In this document: positions 1 through 6,610 of the stretch, piece by piece
Layout: every line of letters begins with the position of its first letter
Numbering within the stretch: position 1 is the stretch's first letter
From: Actinomycetes bacterium
GTDB taxonomy: Bacteria; Actinomycetota; Acidimicrobiia; Acidimicrobiales; Palsa-688
DNA: 10,135 nucleotides
Direction: 5' to 3'
Assembly (NCBI GenBank): GCA_021798075.1
Contig: JAJZYO010000050.1
Coordinates: 1 to 10,135 of the forward strand
The notes under the pieces: model-generated
Seen by the model: only the letters and a program-made list of their open reading frames with translations
What the model was told of the DNA's origin: nothing
Database searches by the model: none
Position numbers and translations under genes: made by a program

Positions 1-171
1 GGCACCGAACGCCTCGGCCGGGACCAGCGCCTCGGGCGAGCACAAGCCGTGCTCTGGACCAGTTTGCACGCTGGTTGGCTCTCGGCGAAGCGTTCTGCCA
101 CCATCGCCGCGGGCCAGCACGACGAGGGGTTCTCGGAGCGCCTTCGCGCGCTCAACGCGGGGGTGAGCTAG
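1..171 (+). CDS. 3' end of a truncated gene, unrecognised (possibly a glycosyltransferase C-terminus)
   Basis: Frame 1 is open from the left edge to a TAG at 169-171, giving 56 residues and no start in the window. Third codon positions are mostly G or C, as in the real genes here, which supports coding. The peptide is Arg/Ala-rich and looks amphipathic and helical (for example SERLRALNAG near the end). Such tails are common at the C-terminus of GT2 glycosyltransferases, but no catalytic motif is present, so the family is inferred from context only. It converges on the minus-strand glycosyltransferase, whose stop lies 24 bp further on, and a small hairpin sits between the two. The gene begins outside the window. 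Coding status is moderately sure; function is not established. Confidence 0.45.
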   Translation, partial: GTERLGRDQRLGRAQAVLWTSLHAGWLSAKRSATIAAGQHDEGFSERLRALNAGVS

Positions 172-190
172 GGGCTGGCTGCGTCCTAGC

Positions 191-206
191 GCTCGCTATT
201 GCGAGC
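191..206. terminator. Hairpin between convergent genes, possible bidirectional terminator
   Basis: GCTCGC-TATT-GCGAGC is a perfect 6-bp stem with a 4-nt loop. It lies where the + gene (stop at 171) and the minus-strand glycosyltransferase (stop at 196) meet, and it includes the TAG of the minus gene. Neither strand has a clear T-run after it, so it is not a classical intrinsic terminator. Actinobacterial terminators often lack the U-tract, so a shared terminator role is reasonable but inferred. Confidence 0.35.
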
Positions 207-1056
207 TCGAGCCGCCGCGGTTCTCGGCAAAATAGCGCCGGATCTCTGCCTCCGAGCGGCCTTTCCAGGCGCGGACGGAGTGCGTGGCAAGGACCCCCCG
301 TCCCAGGAGCTCCTCGGGCGAGGCGGGCAAGCCCTTCCACGCGACCGCTATGGGCCCGTCCGGGCCGCCGATGTCCCCGAGAGTGTAGCCGGCCGCCCGG
401 GCCATCATGCCGACCAGCCAGTCTTCGCCAAGCTTCGAGCCGGCCAGGGCCGGCATGTCCAACCAGCCCATCTCCTGGCAGCGAGCGAGCATTCCCGGCC
501 GCAGCGCGTTCACAGCGCCGAGAGTGTGCTCGCCAAGCTCGTAGCCGTTGGACCTGGCGGCGACTAGGAGCCGACGGAGCGCGGGGCTGCAAGTGGGGCG
601 GAGCACAAGGCCCGGCAGGCCTGCCTCGCTCGATACGGCGCGAGCTGCGGGGCCGAAATCCCGTTTGCCCCCGTCGGCGCCCCAACGGTAGGCGCCAAGC
701 ACCCCGAGGGTCGGCTCCTTGGCGAACCGCTCGGCTACCAGCCGGTCCAGCCCTGGGCCGGTCACGAGGGCGTCAGAGTCGAGGCGTAACACGTAGTCAA
801 CGGCAAGGTTGGCCAGGACCCAGCGGAAGGCGTAGCACTCCTTCGACCAGAGGCCCCCGTAGGCGTTGCGAGGGTAGGGAAGAGAGGGCAGCACCACGCA
901 GGTGGGACCGAGGCTTCGAGGCCGCCAAGGCGGAGGCCGGTCGTCCACCACGACGACAGTCGCCAGAGGGAGGTAAGCGCGGACGCTCGCGATCGTGTCT
1001 ACGATGTCGTCTCGGCCTGAGTCAGGGATAACTACGGCGCCCTTCGGTCCTGACAT
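196..1056 (-). CDS. GT-A fold glycosyltransferase (GT2-like)
   Basis: A 286-residue cytoplasmic enzyme expected to transfer a sugar from a nucleotide donor to a growing surface glycan. The N-terminus has the Rossmann-like start of GT-A enzymes, with a hydrophobic strand VVIPDSGRDD (residues 8-17) and a second strand ending VVVVDDR (34-40). The metal and nucleotide-binding DXD motif is LDSD at 92-95, after the hydrophobic YVLR. A later GEDWLVGMMARAAG stretch resembles the acceptor/catalytic-base region of GT2 proteins. The length is typical for a single-domain GT-A enzyme, and no membrane segments are evident. The ATG at 1054-1056 is preceded by TAGCCT and 6 nt on the coding strand, with no Shine-Dalgarno, suggesting a leaderless mRNA. 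It is divergent from the GT4 gene with a 23-bp gap. Donor and acceptor cannot be told from the sequence. Confidence 0.85.
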   Translation of the reverse strand: MSGPKGAVVIPDSGRDDIVDTIASVRAYLPLATVVVVDDRPPPWRPRSLGPTCVVLPSLPYPRNAYGGLWSKECYAFRWVLANLAVDYVLRLDSDALVTGPGLDRLVAERFAKEPTLGVLGAYRWGADGGKRDFGPAARAVSSEAGLPGLVLRPTCSPALRRLLVAARSNGYELGEHTLGAVNALRPGMLARCQEMGWLDMPALAGSKLGEDWLVGMMARAAGYTLGDIGGPDGPIAVAWKGLPASPEELLGRGVLATHSVRAWKGRSEAEIRRYFAENRGGSSSQ

Positions 1057-1062
1057 GGGACA

Positions 1063-1068
1063 AGGCTA
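1063..1068 (-). promoter_or_regulatory. Putative -10 box (TAGCCT) for the leaderless minus-strand glycosyltransferase
   Basis: Read on the minus strand, TAGCCT is followed by TGTCCC and then the ATG at 1056. This places the hexamer at -12 to -7 if transcription begins at the A of the ATG. It shares the TA at 1067-1068 with the opposing -10 of the + gene. No convincing -35 is seen; it would lie inside the divergent gene. TATTCT (1068-1073, minus) is an alternative -10 that would give a short leader. Confidence 0.45.
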
Positions 1069-1072
1069 GAAT
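1067..1072 (+). promoter_or_regulatory. Putative -10 box (TAGAAT) for the leaderless GT4 gene
   Basis: TAGAAT is followed by 7 nt and the GTG at 1080. This fits the TANNNT -10 of actinobacterial housekeeping promoters with the transcription start at or next to the start codon. There is no Shine-Dalgarno before the GTG. No good -35 match is visible about 17 nt upstream. The box overlaps the opposing -10 at its TA. Confidence 0.5.
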
Positions 1073-1079
1073 ATGCCAA

Positions 1080-2159
1080 GTGCGGGTGACGATCGTGCTG
1101 CCCCTGATGACGGGGCTGCCGTCGGGCGGGCTCAAAGTCCAGTACGAAAACGCTGGCGCTTTAGCCGCGCGTGGCCACGAGGTCACGGTCGTGCACCCGA
1201 TGTCGGATTTCCGCATGATCGGGGTGCGAGGCACATGGCGCTATGCCCGGCTCCTCGCCCGCCACCGCCGGGTCGGCCACGGGATCATTGGCTGGTTCGA
1301 CCTCAACCCGGCGGTGAAGCTCCGCCTTCTCCCTTTCTTGGCCGGCTACCTGCTGCCCGCGGCCGACGTGACAGTCCTCACGGCATGGCAGACAGCCGAG
1401 TGGACCATGCGGCCCCGGAGGGCGGCGGGTCGCATGGTGCAGGTCGTCTACGACTACGAGTTCTGGATGAGTGCGCGCAGCGAGTTCAAGGCCAGGGTGG
1501 CCAGAGCCCTGTCGCGACCCGACGTAGCCCTTTTCAGCCCTTCCTCCGCCGTCACCGAGATGCTCCGGGAAATCGGGCGTGAGCCTGTCGCACATACCCC
1601 TCCCGGCATCGACAACGACCGCTTCGGCTGCGACGTCGCGCCCGACGAGCGAGCGCGCGTGGTGGGTTTCGCTCTCCGCCCCTACCCGCAAAAGGCCATG
1701 TCTGTCATGGCAGAAGCGTGCGAGCTCATCTTGGGGTCTCGCCCCGACGTGGCCGTCCGCTGCTACGGCGCCGGCGACACCGAGTTCCCGCCGGGAGTCG
1801 AGCGGGTAGGAGTGGTAGACGGCCCCGGGTTGCGCGCATTTTACAACAGCTGTCGAGTTTTCGTGCTGCCGAGCGACTACGAGGGCTGGGGGTTGCCCGC
1901 CGCCGAGGCCATGACCTGCGGTGCCGCGCTCGTCACGACGGCCAACGGTGGGGCGGAGGATTTCGCGGTCGACGGCGCCAACGCCCTAGTCGTCCCGCGC
2001 CGCGACCCAGCCGCCATCGCGAAGGCCGTCCTGCGCCTCCTCGAAGACGACGACCTTCGGCTACGCATATCCTCTGCTGGGCTGCGAGACTCCGCCAAGT
2101 GGGCGCTGCCGCGCGCGGCAAGCACCTTCGAACAGGCGCTGCTGGCGACCGTCGCTTAG
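1080..2159 (+). CDS. GT-B glycosyltransferase, GT4 family
   Basis: A 359-residue retaining-type glycosyltransferase that would add a sugar (often mannose, glucose or GlcNAc in this family) to a lipid-linked or glycan acceptor at the cytoplasmic face of the membrane. The N-terminal Rossmann domain opens with VTIVLPLMTG and the glycine-rich PSGGLKV loop (14-20), typical of GT4. The second domain begins near residue 190 and carries the signature SDYEGWGLPAAEAMTCG. Its EX7E pair is E268 and E276, which bind the donor. The following GAALVTTANGGAED is also typical. The GTG at 1080 starts exactly at the first beta-strand and follows a -10-like TAGAAT. An in-frame GTG at 1086 would remove only two residues. 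Length and motifs are complete. It converges with the GT2 gene after a 76-bp gap. Confidence 0.92.
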   Translation: MRVTIVLPLMTGLPSGGLKVQYENAGALAARGHEVTVVHPMSDFRMIGVRGTWRYARLLARHRRVGHGIIGWFDLNPAVKLRLLPFLAGYLLPAADVTVLTAWQTAEWTMRPRRAAGRMVQVVYDYEFWMSARSEFKARVARALSRPDVALFSPSSAVTEMLREIGREPVAHTPPGIDNDRFGCDVAPDERARVVGFALRPYPQKAMSVMAEACELILGSRPDVAVRCYGAGDTEFPPGVERVGVVDGPGLRAFYNSCRVFVLPSDYEGWGLPAAEAMTCGAALVTTANGGAEDFAVDGANALVVPRRDPAAIAKAVLRLLEDDDLRLRISSAGLRDSAKWALPRAASTFEQALLATVA

Positions 2160-2235
2160 CGTGGGTCGCAACGCGACGAGGCTCCCTGTCCCCTGGCTCC
2201 ACTGTGGCCGTGTCGTCAGCTGCGGCCGGTGCCCG

Positions 2236-3195
2236 TCATCTGCGCCCGTAGAGGGCCGGCGCGACGAGGTCGTGCAGCGCCATCGACCACCCTTTGCCGT
2301 ACCGGCGGTAGTCGCCGGCCAGGCTCAGCAAAGCGACACGGCGCAAGCGCTCTATGGGCGGCGCCGACCGGCCCGGCCGGCGCCGGGCGAAGGCGACGGC
2401 GGCTCGCAACTGCTCCGACGCTTGGCCTCCACCGAAGCGCTCGCACGCCTCCGTCCAGCACTCCACCCGGCTGTCACGGGGCCAGCCGGCCTGAACTAGC
2501 CGGTCGCGCGCGCGGCGCGGAGGCAACCCCGCCAGGTTGGAACCGTGCACACGGTAGCCGATGAGCCTGTCGGGGAGGGCAAGTGGCACTGTGCCCCGCA
2601 ATACGGCGCAGAGGGCGAGCCATTCATCGTGCCAGCAGTTGTCTGGCAGCGGTAGGGCAGCCTCGATCAGCCTCCGGCGCGCAGCCATCGCTGCTCCGGT
2701 TACGACGGTACGCCGGGAGAGGACGCCGACCGGGCGCTCCGCCCACTGGTGCCGCTCGGCGGCGCCGAAGCCGACGAGCGACCAGAGGGTCCGGCCGGTC
2801 GGGCGGCCGTTGCTGTCCACCACTTCCCCGTCAGAGAAGACGAGTTCGGCTCCCGGGCTGGTTGCGAACGCCTCTGAGATCCTCGCCACTTTGCCCGGGT
2901 GCCACACGTCGTCGTGGTCGGCGAAGTGGACTATTTCGCCCGTCGAACGCTCGAGGCAGCGGGCCAGGTTGGTGGCAAGCCCAAGGCGGGACCTCGAGGT
3001 GAGGATCTGCACGTCGGCGGCGAGGCCGTCCAGCACCTCCCGGGCGATGTCAACCGAACCATCGGTACTCGCATCGTCCCCGACGACCACTTCGTCGGGC
3101 AACTGCGTCTGGGCGGCAATGGAGCGCAGTTGGTCGCCCAGGTACTTCTCGCCATTACAGCACGTGACGACGACGGTAGTTTTCGGTCCCGCCAC
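2236..3195 (-). CDS. GT2 family glycosyltransferase
   Basis: A 319-residue inverting glycosyltransferase, rhamnosyl/galactosyl-type by its motifs. The GT-A domain shows VVVTCCNGEKYL at the N-terminus (8-19) and DEVVVGDDASTDGS (34-47), the nucleotide-binding region of GT2 enzymes. The metal-binding DXD region is FADHDDVW (91-98). A probable catalytic-base segment is CWHDEWLAL (187-195), followed by YRVHGSN (214-220), which recurs in this subfamily. The C-terminal ~100 residues are Arg-rich and probably pack on the membrane. The frame stays open upstream to 3291, but GTG at 3195 is preferred. It lies just before the first strand and is preceded by TATGAT and exactly 6 nt, a leaderless arrangement. 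It is divergent from the GH26-like gene. Sugar specificity is unknown. Confidence 0.92.
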   Translation of the reverse strand: MAGPKTTVVVTCCNGEKYLGDQLRSIAAQTQLPDEVVVGDDASTDGSVDIAREVLDGLAADVQILTSRSRLGLATNLARCLERSTGEIVHFADHDDVWHPGKVARISEAFATSPGAELVFSDGEVVDSNGRPTGRTLWSLVGFGAAERHQWAERPVGVLSRRTVVTGAAMAARRRLIEAALPLPDNCWHDEWLALCAVLRGTVPLALPDRLIGYRVHGSNLAGLPPRRARDRLVQAGWPRDSRVECWTEACERFGGGQASEQLRAAVAFARRRPGRSAPPIERLRRVALLSLAGDYRRYGKGWSMALHDLVAPALYGRR

Positions 3196-3201
3196 GGGCT
3201 C

Positions 3202-3207
3202 ATCATA
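3202..3207 (-). promoter_or_regulatory. Strong -10 box (TATGAT) for the leaderless GT2 gene
   Basis: On the minus strand TATGAT, one base from the TATAAT consensus, is followed by GAGCCC and the GTG at 3195. The hexamer is therefore at -12 to -7 relative to a start at the G of GTG. It is the best promoter match in the window and settles the choice of start for this gene. A -35 hexamer is not recognisable at 16-18 nt spacing. Confidence 0.6.
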
Positions 3208-3311
3208 AGCCAGGTAGTGCGCTCGACGTACCCGGGGAGCCGCGCGCAAGTCCATCACGACAGCTCTTCGAGCGCGGCCCAGGGCGCGCAAATACGAGCA
3301 CCCTCGGCCAG

Positions 3312-3317
3312 TAACGT
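3312..3317 (+). promoter_or_regulatory. Possible -10 box (TAACGT) for the GH26-like gene
   Basis: TAACGT fits TANNNT and is followed by 7 nt and an in-frame GTG at 3325, the same geometry as the promoter at 1067. It lies in the 129-bp divergent gap between the GT2 and GH26-like genes. It is weaker evidence than TATGAT on the other strand, because the start codon it predicts is itself uncertain. Confidence 0.35.
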
Positions 3318-3324
3318 CTTAGCG

Positions 3325-4422
3325 GTGGGAGTACGCCGCTCTCGAACTTGCCTAAAGGGCCCGTCCAGTACCCCGTCTCGCGCACACCCCCACGTTAGGA
3401 AGTTGTGGGCGGTAGCGGCAAACCTGGCCTTGACGAGCGCGGTCTTGGCGGTGCCAGCCGGAGCGGAGGCGCGCACCGTGCCCAACATTTTCTCGGCCAA
3501 CTCGAAAACTCCCTGCATATACGCGGCAACCAGCGTCCCGCTCATGCGTTCGTTCAGCCGGCTCACGGGCAAGCGGTTCAACTGCGTCATGGTTTACAAC
3601 AACGCCAGGCCCACCTGGCCCTGGTGGGAGCGGCTGTGGATCTCACACCCGCCGCGACCCTGGATGAAAGTCCTCGAGTGGGCCAAAGCCGTGCCCGGCC
3701 GCCGGCTTATAATTTCGCAGCCGATGGTCCCAGACGACGTGCCTGCCAACTGGCGCCAACTGGGCGCAGAGGGCGCCTACGACGGTTACGCCAAGCATTT
3801 CGCACGAAACCTGGTAGCCCTCGGCCTCGGGGACGCCGTCATCCGCCTCGGCTGGGAGGCCAACACCAATGCCGACCGGGAGACGGCCCTCGGCACCAAC
3901 CCGGCGCAGTGGCGGGCGTGGGCGCGCTATTGGGCCAACCTGGTGAGGTCCATGCGCTCGGTGCCAGGGGCCCACTTCATATTCGACTGGACCGTCAACG
4001 AGTACAAGTTCCCCGTACCGCTCTCGAAGTGGTACCCGGGCAACAGCGTGGTCAACGTGATAGGCATAGACGCCTACGACGCCGGCATCCCGGACAGCTC
4101 CCTCACCCCGGAGCAACGCTGGCAAGAGCTCTCGAGCGAGCCCGACGGCCTCGACGCCGTGGCAGCCTTCGCCGCCGCCCACGGCAAACCGCTCTCCCTC
4201 CCGGAGTGGGGGCTGGTGGCACCGGGGCCCGCCGGCGGCGCCGGCGACGACCCGACGTACGTCGCGGGACTGGCCCATTGGATCCGTTCGCACCGCGTCA
4301 TGTACGAGTCGTACTTCTACGACCCGGGCGACGCCAACCTTGTCTTCTTGCCCCAGGCACCAGCGTCGTTGCGGGTCTACGAGCGCTACTTCCCAAACGG
4401 GCGCCGCCTCGGCGGCTCCTGA
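3325..4422 (+). CDS. Exported GH26-like glycoside hydrolase
   Basis: About 365 residues. Family GH26 holds retaining endo-beta-mannanases and related beta-glycanases. An N-terminal signal peptide is visible: an Arg-rich n-region ending VRK, a hydrophobic core LWAVAANLALTSAVLAV (27-43), and an AEA cleavage site at 47-49. The mature (beta/alpha)8-type domain has the proposed acid/base Glu in RLGWEANT (E178) and the proposed nucleophile in LPEWGL (E294). NVIGIDAYD, typical of actinobacterial GH26 proteins, lies between them. It ends at the catalytic domain with no binding module or anchor, so it is probably secreted or periplasmic. The start is uncertain: GTG at 3325 gives a positively charged n-region and follows TAACGT, but its first 26 codons are richer in A/T third bases than the rest. 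TTG at 3403 is the alternative and would lose the charged n-region. Among glycosyltransferase genes it probably trims or remodels the product. The substrate is unknown. Confidence 0.82.
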   Translation: MGVRRSRTCLKGPSSTPSRAHPHVRKLWAVAANLALTSAVLAVPAGAEARTVPNIFSANSKTPCIYAATSVPLMRSFSRLTGKRFNCVMVYNNARPTWPWWERLWISHPPRPWMKVLEWAKAVPGRRLIISQPMVPDDVPANWRQLGAEGAYDGYAKHFARNLVALGLGDAVIRLGWEANTNADRETALGTNPAQWRAWARYWANLVRSMRSVPGAHFIFDWTVNEYKFPVPLSKWYPGNSVVNVIGIDAYDAGIPDSSLTPEQRWQELSSEPDGLDAVAAFAAAHGKPLSLPEWGLVAPGPAGGAGDDPTYVAGLAHWIRSHRVMYESYFYDPGDANLVFLPQAPASLRVYERYFPNGRRLGGS

Positions 4423-4453
4423 CCGGAACGACCGTCACGGCCACGAAGTCCCA

Positions 4454-4459
4454 TAGAGT
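4454..4459 (+). promoter_or_regulatory. Putative -10 box (TAGAGT) for the leaderless fusion glycosyltransferase
   Basis: TAGAGT is followed by GGGCGA and the GTG at 4466, which puts it at -12 to -7 of a leaderless transcript. It lies in the 43-bp gap after the GH26-like gene. The fusion gene could therefore be expressed independently of the gene upstream, although both lie on the same strand. No clear -35 was found. Confidence 0.5.
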
Positions 4460-4465
4460 GGGCGA

Positions 4466-6610
4466 GTGGCGGGCGATCTGCTCCACGTCGTAGTGGGCCA
4501 CGGACTGCCGGGCCTCTACCTCAACGCACTGCGTTCGTTCCGGGCGGTGCTCCCCGACGCGCCACTCCTCGTCCTCGACAACGCCAGCCCACAGCGCCGG
4601 CTCCGCCAGGAGCTCCAGGACCTGGCGGCGAGCGACCCGGCCATCGAGCTGGTCCTGCGGGAGCGCAACGAACGGCGAAACGGCAAGGTGGGAGGCCTGT
4701 ACGAGGCCTACCGATTGGCCTTCGAGCGTGCGGACAGCCTGGGAGCCCGCTATGTCCACATCATGCAGGCCGACATGCAGCTCCTGTGGTGGGACGAAGA
4801 CGTGGTGAAGAGGGCCGAAGACCTCTGGGGGCGTCACCCCACCTGTGTCAACATCATGACAGCCGCGCTCTCTCGGGACCGCTGGCTCGCCGGCGACCTC
4901 TGCACCGACGGAGAGACAGGCGACACGCTGGTCAAGGGTTACGGCCTCACGGACACCGGCCTCTTCCACCTCACCCGCTTCAGCCAACTCGGGGCCAGCT
5001 TCGAGACCACCGAGGCGGAGCACGGCCAGCGTGCGTACGAAGCAGGGATGCGTGTCGCCGTCTTCGCTTGGCCGACCGAGGTACCGGTGCCATGGCCGGC
5101 CGTGGTCCGCCACGGCCGGCAGCGGGGGCGGGAAGTCCGCACGGGAAAGCCGCTCCTTTGCAAACCCCTCTCCGGCGCGGACCTCGCCTCGCTCAAAGCA
5201 GGCGGAAAACCGCTGACCATGGAGGACATCTGCGTGCCGTGGGGGTGGTCGTGCCTCTCTCCGATGTGGACTACCGACCTGGACAACGTCCACTACTGGG
5301 CACTTCGCCGGCGGGACTTCGCTGTCAACGGTTGGCGGGCCGCCAAACCCCGTTGGGTTACCGCCGGGCTTGACCGGCGGAGCGACATCTTGCTCAAACC
5401 TCGGCGCCCTTCGCTGACGGCCCTCCTCGCGAAGCCGATCTGGGCCTACTCCCGGGCGCTTTGGCACCGGGCCCGGCCGGGCGGCCATGGGGGGCCCGGG
5501 CGCCTTGCCGTGCTGGCTGCACCCCGCGACGACAACCCGTACCAGGAGCTCCTCTACGGCGAGTTGCGCAAGGCGGGTGTGCGGGCCCGCTACGAGGAAG
5601 GGCCGACGACAAGCCAGAGCCTCAACGTCGCGCTGGCACCTGTCATGCTGGCACGGTACCGTCTGGCCGGTTACACGGTGCTCCATCTGCACTGGGTTTT
5701 CCAGTTCTCGCTACCGTGGGCCCGGAGCCGGCGCTGGGCTCGCCGTGCCATGCAATATTGGTTCGCCCTTTACCTGAGGACAGCTTCCTGGCTCGGTTTC
5801 ACCGTCGTGTGGACTGCCCACGACCTCGCACCCCACGAGCCCGTGTTTGCCGACGACCGACGTGCGCACAAAGACTTGGCGGCGCGCGCCGACCTAGTGA
5901 TAGCGCTCTCCCCAGTGTCGGCAGAAGAACTCTCGCGCCAGGGCGCCCGTGCGGTGCGGGTGGTGCCCTTCGGGGCTTACGCCAAACCCAAGCTTTCGCC
6001 CTCAGCACGGGCCGAAGCTCGCCACGCCCTCGGCTGGAGACCTGAGGAATGCGTCGTCGTACACTTTGGGAAGCTCCTGCCTTACAAGGGGGCTGACACC
6101 CTCTTGCGTGCCGCTCACCTCCTGCCGCCCGCGAGCCCGGTGCGAGTGGTGGTAGCCGGGGCGTGCAAAGACCACGGGTACGCCGAACTGCTCCATACCC
6201 TTGCTCACGACCTCGGTCGAGCGGACCTCCGCCTCGAGCGCTTGAGCGACGAGGAGCTGGGCACTTTCCTGCTCGGGGCCGACCTAGCCGCCTTCCCGTT
6301 CCGGGACGTCACCAACAGCTCCTCACTGCTGAACGCACAGTGTTACGCCTTACCAGTCGTAATCCCGGACCTTCCCGGGCTCCGCGACTTCCCCGAGCGG
6401 TCCGTCCTTCGCTACGACGGCACCGCCGACGGTTTGGCGAAGGCTCTCGAAGGCTTCGTGCGCTTGGCCCCGGAAGAGCGCCGGCAGATAGGAGAGTCGG
6501 CGCGGGCCTATGCAACTTCGGCGGACTGGCCGACCGTGGCTACCATGACCCTCGAGGCCTTCCAGGAAGCGACCGCGGCCAAGCAGAGCGGACGGCGCCG
6601 GCCACCGTGA
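4466..6610 (+). CDS. Two-domain glycosyltransferase: N-terminal GT-A fused to C-terminal GT-B (GT4-like)
   Basis: A 714-residue protein, about twice the length of either neighbouring glycosyltransferase type. The N-terminal ~330 residues are GT-A-like: HVVVGHGLPGLYLNALRSF at the start, a strand ending LLVLDNASP (34-42), and a DXD-like QADMQ (101-105) after the hydrophobic YVHIM. Past a linker near 330-350, the C-terminal half is GT-B: RLAVLAAPRDDNPYQ, then VLHLHWVFQF (405-414), TVVWTAHDLAPHE, and the second-domain strand VVHFGKLLPYKGAD with H533 and K536. The usual EX7E motif is not present. The matching place reads FRDVTNSSSLLNAQ (from about 612), like GT-B subfamilies that use a Ser/Thr-rich loop. 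Both domains look intact, so it may add two sugars in succession. It starts at a leaderless-type GTG and overlaps the 2H phosphoesterase by GTGA. Confidence 0.88.
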   Translation: MAGDLLHVVVGHGLPGLYLNALRSFRAVLPDAPLLVLDNASPQRRLRQELQDLAASDPAIELVLRERNERRNGKVGGLYEAYRLAFERADSLGARYVHIMQADMQLLWWDEDVVKRAEDLWGRHPTCVNIMTAALSRDRWLAGDLCTDGETGDTLVKGYGLTDTGLFHLTRFSQLGASFETTEAEHGQRAYEAGMRVAVFAWPTEVPVPWPAVVRHGRQRGREVRTGKPLLCKPLSGADLASLKAGGKPLTMEDICVPWGWSCLSPMWTTDLDNVHYWALRRRDFAVNGWRAAKPRWVTAGLDRRSDILLKPRRPSLTALLAKPIWAYSRALWHRARPGGHGGPGRLAVLAAPRDDNPYQELLYGELRKAGVRARYEEGPTTSQSLNVALAPVMLARYRLAGYTVLHLHWVFQFSLPWARSRRWARRAMQYWFALYLRTASWLGFTVVWTAHDLAPHEPVFADDRRAHKDLAARADLVIALSPVSAEELSRQGARAVRVVPFGAYAKPKLSPSARAEARHALGWRPEECVVVHFGKLLPYKGADTLLRAAHLLPPASPVRVVVAGACKDHGYAELLHTLAHDLGRADLRLERLSDEELGTFLLGADLAAFPFRDVTNSSSLLNAQCYALPVVIPDLPGLRDFPERSVLRYDGTADGLAKALEGFVRLAPEERRQIGESARAYATSADWPTVATMTLEAFQEATAAKQSGRRRPP

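Noticed and set aside
75..1031. Long plus-strand open frame (318 codons) opposite the first minus glycosyltransferase
   Set aside because: Very Arg/Pro/Ser-rich with no recognisable fold. The minus strand carries an intact GT-A enzyme with DXD.
2160..2235. Terminator between the convergent genes at 2159 and 2236
   Set aside because: Only a weak 5-bp GGCCG/CGGCC pairing (2206-2210 with 2223-2227) with a 12-nt loop and no T-run. Not enough to annotate.
2561..3208. Plus-strand open frame opposite the GT2 gene at 2236-3195
   Set aside because: Ser/Thr/Arg-rich shadow without motifs; the GT2 motifs are all on the minus strand.
3196..3291. N-terminal extension of the GT2 gene to 3291
   Set aside because: The added 32 residues are Arg/Ala-rich and precede the first strand of the fold. 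The GTG at 3195 has a near-consensus -10 exactly 6 nt upstream, which would lie inside the extension.
4298..5692. Long minus-strand open frame (464 codons) opposite the fusion glycosyltransferase
   Set aside because: Its peptide is Pro/Arg/Gly/Val-rich without any domain pattern. It is antisense to a gene with clear motifs on the + strand and is the usual artefact of high-GC coding DNA.
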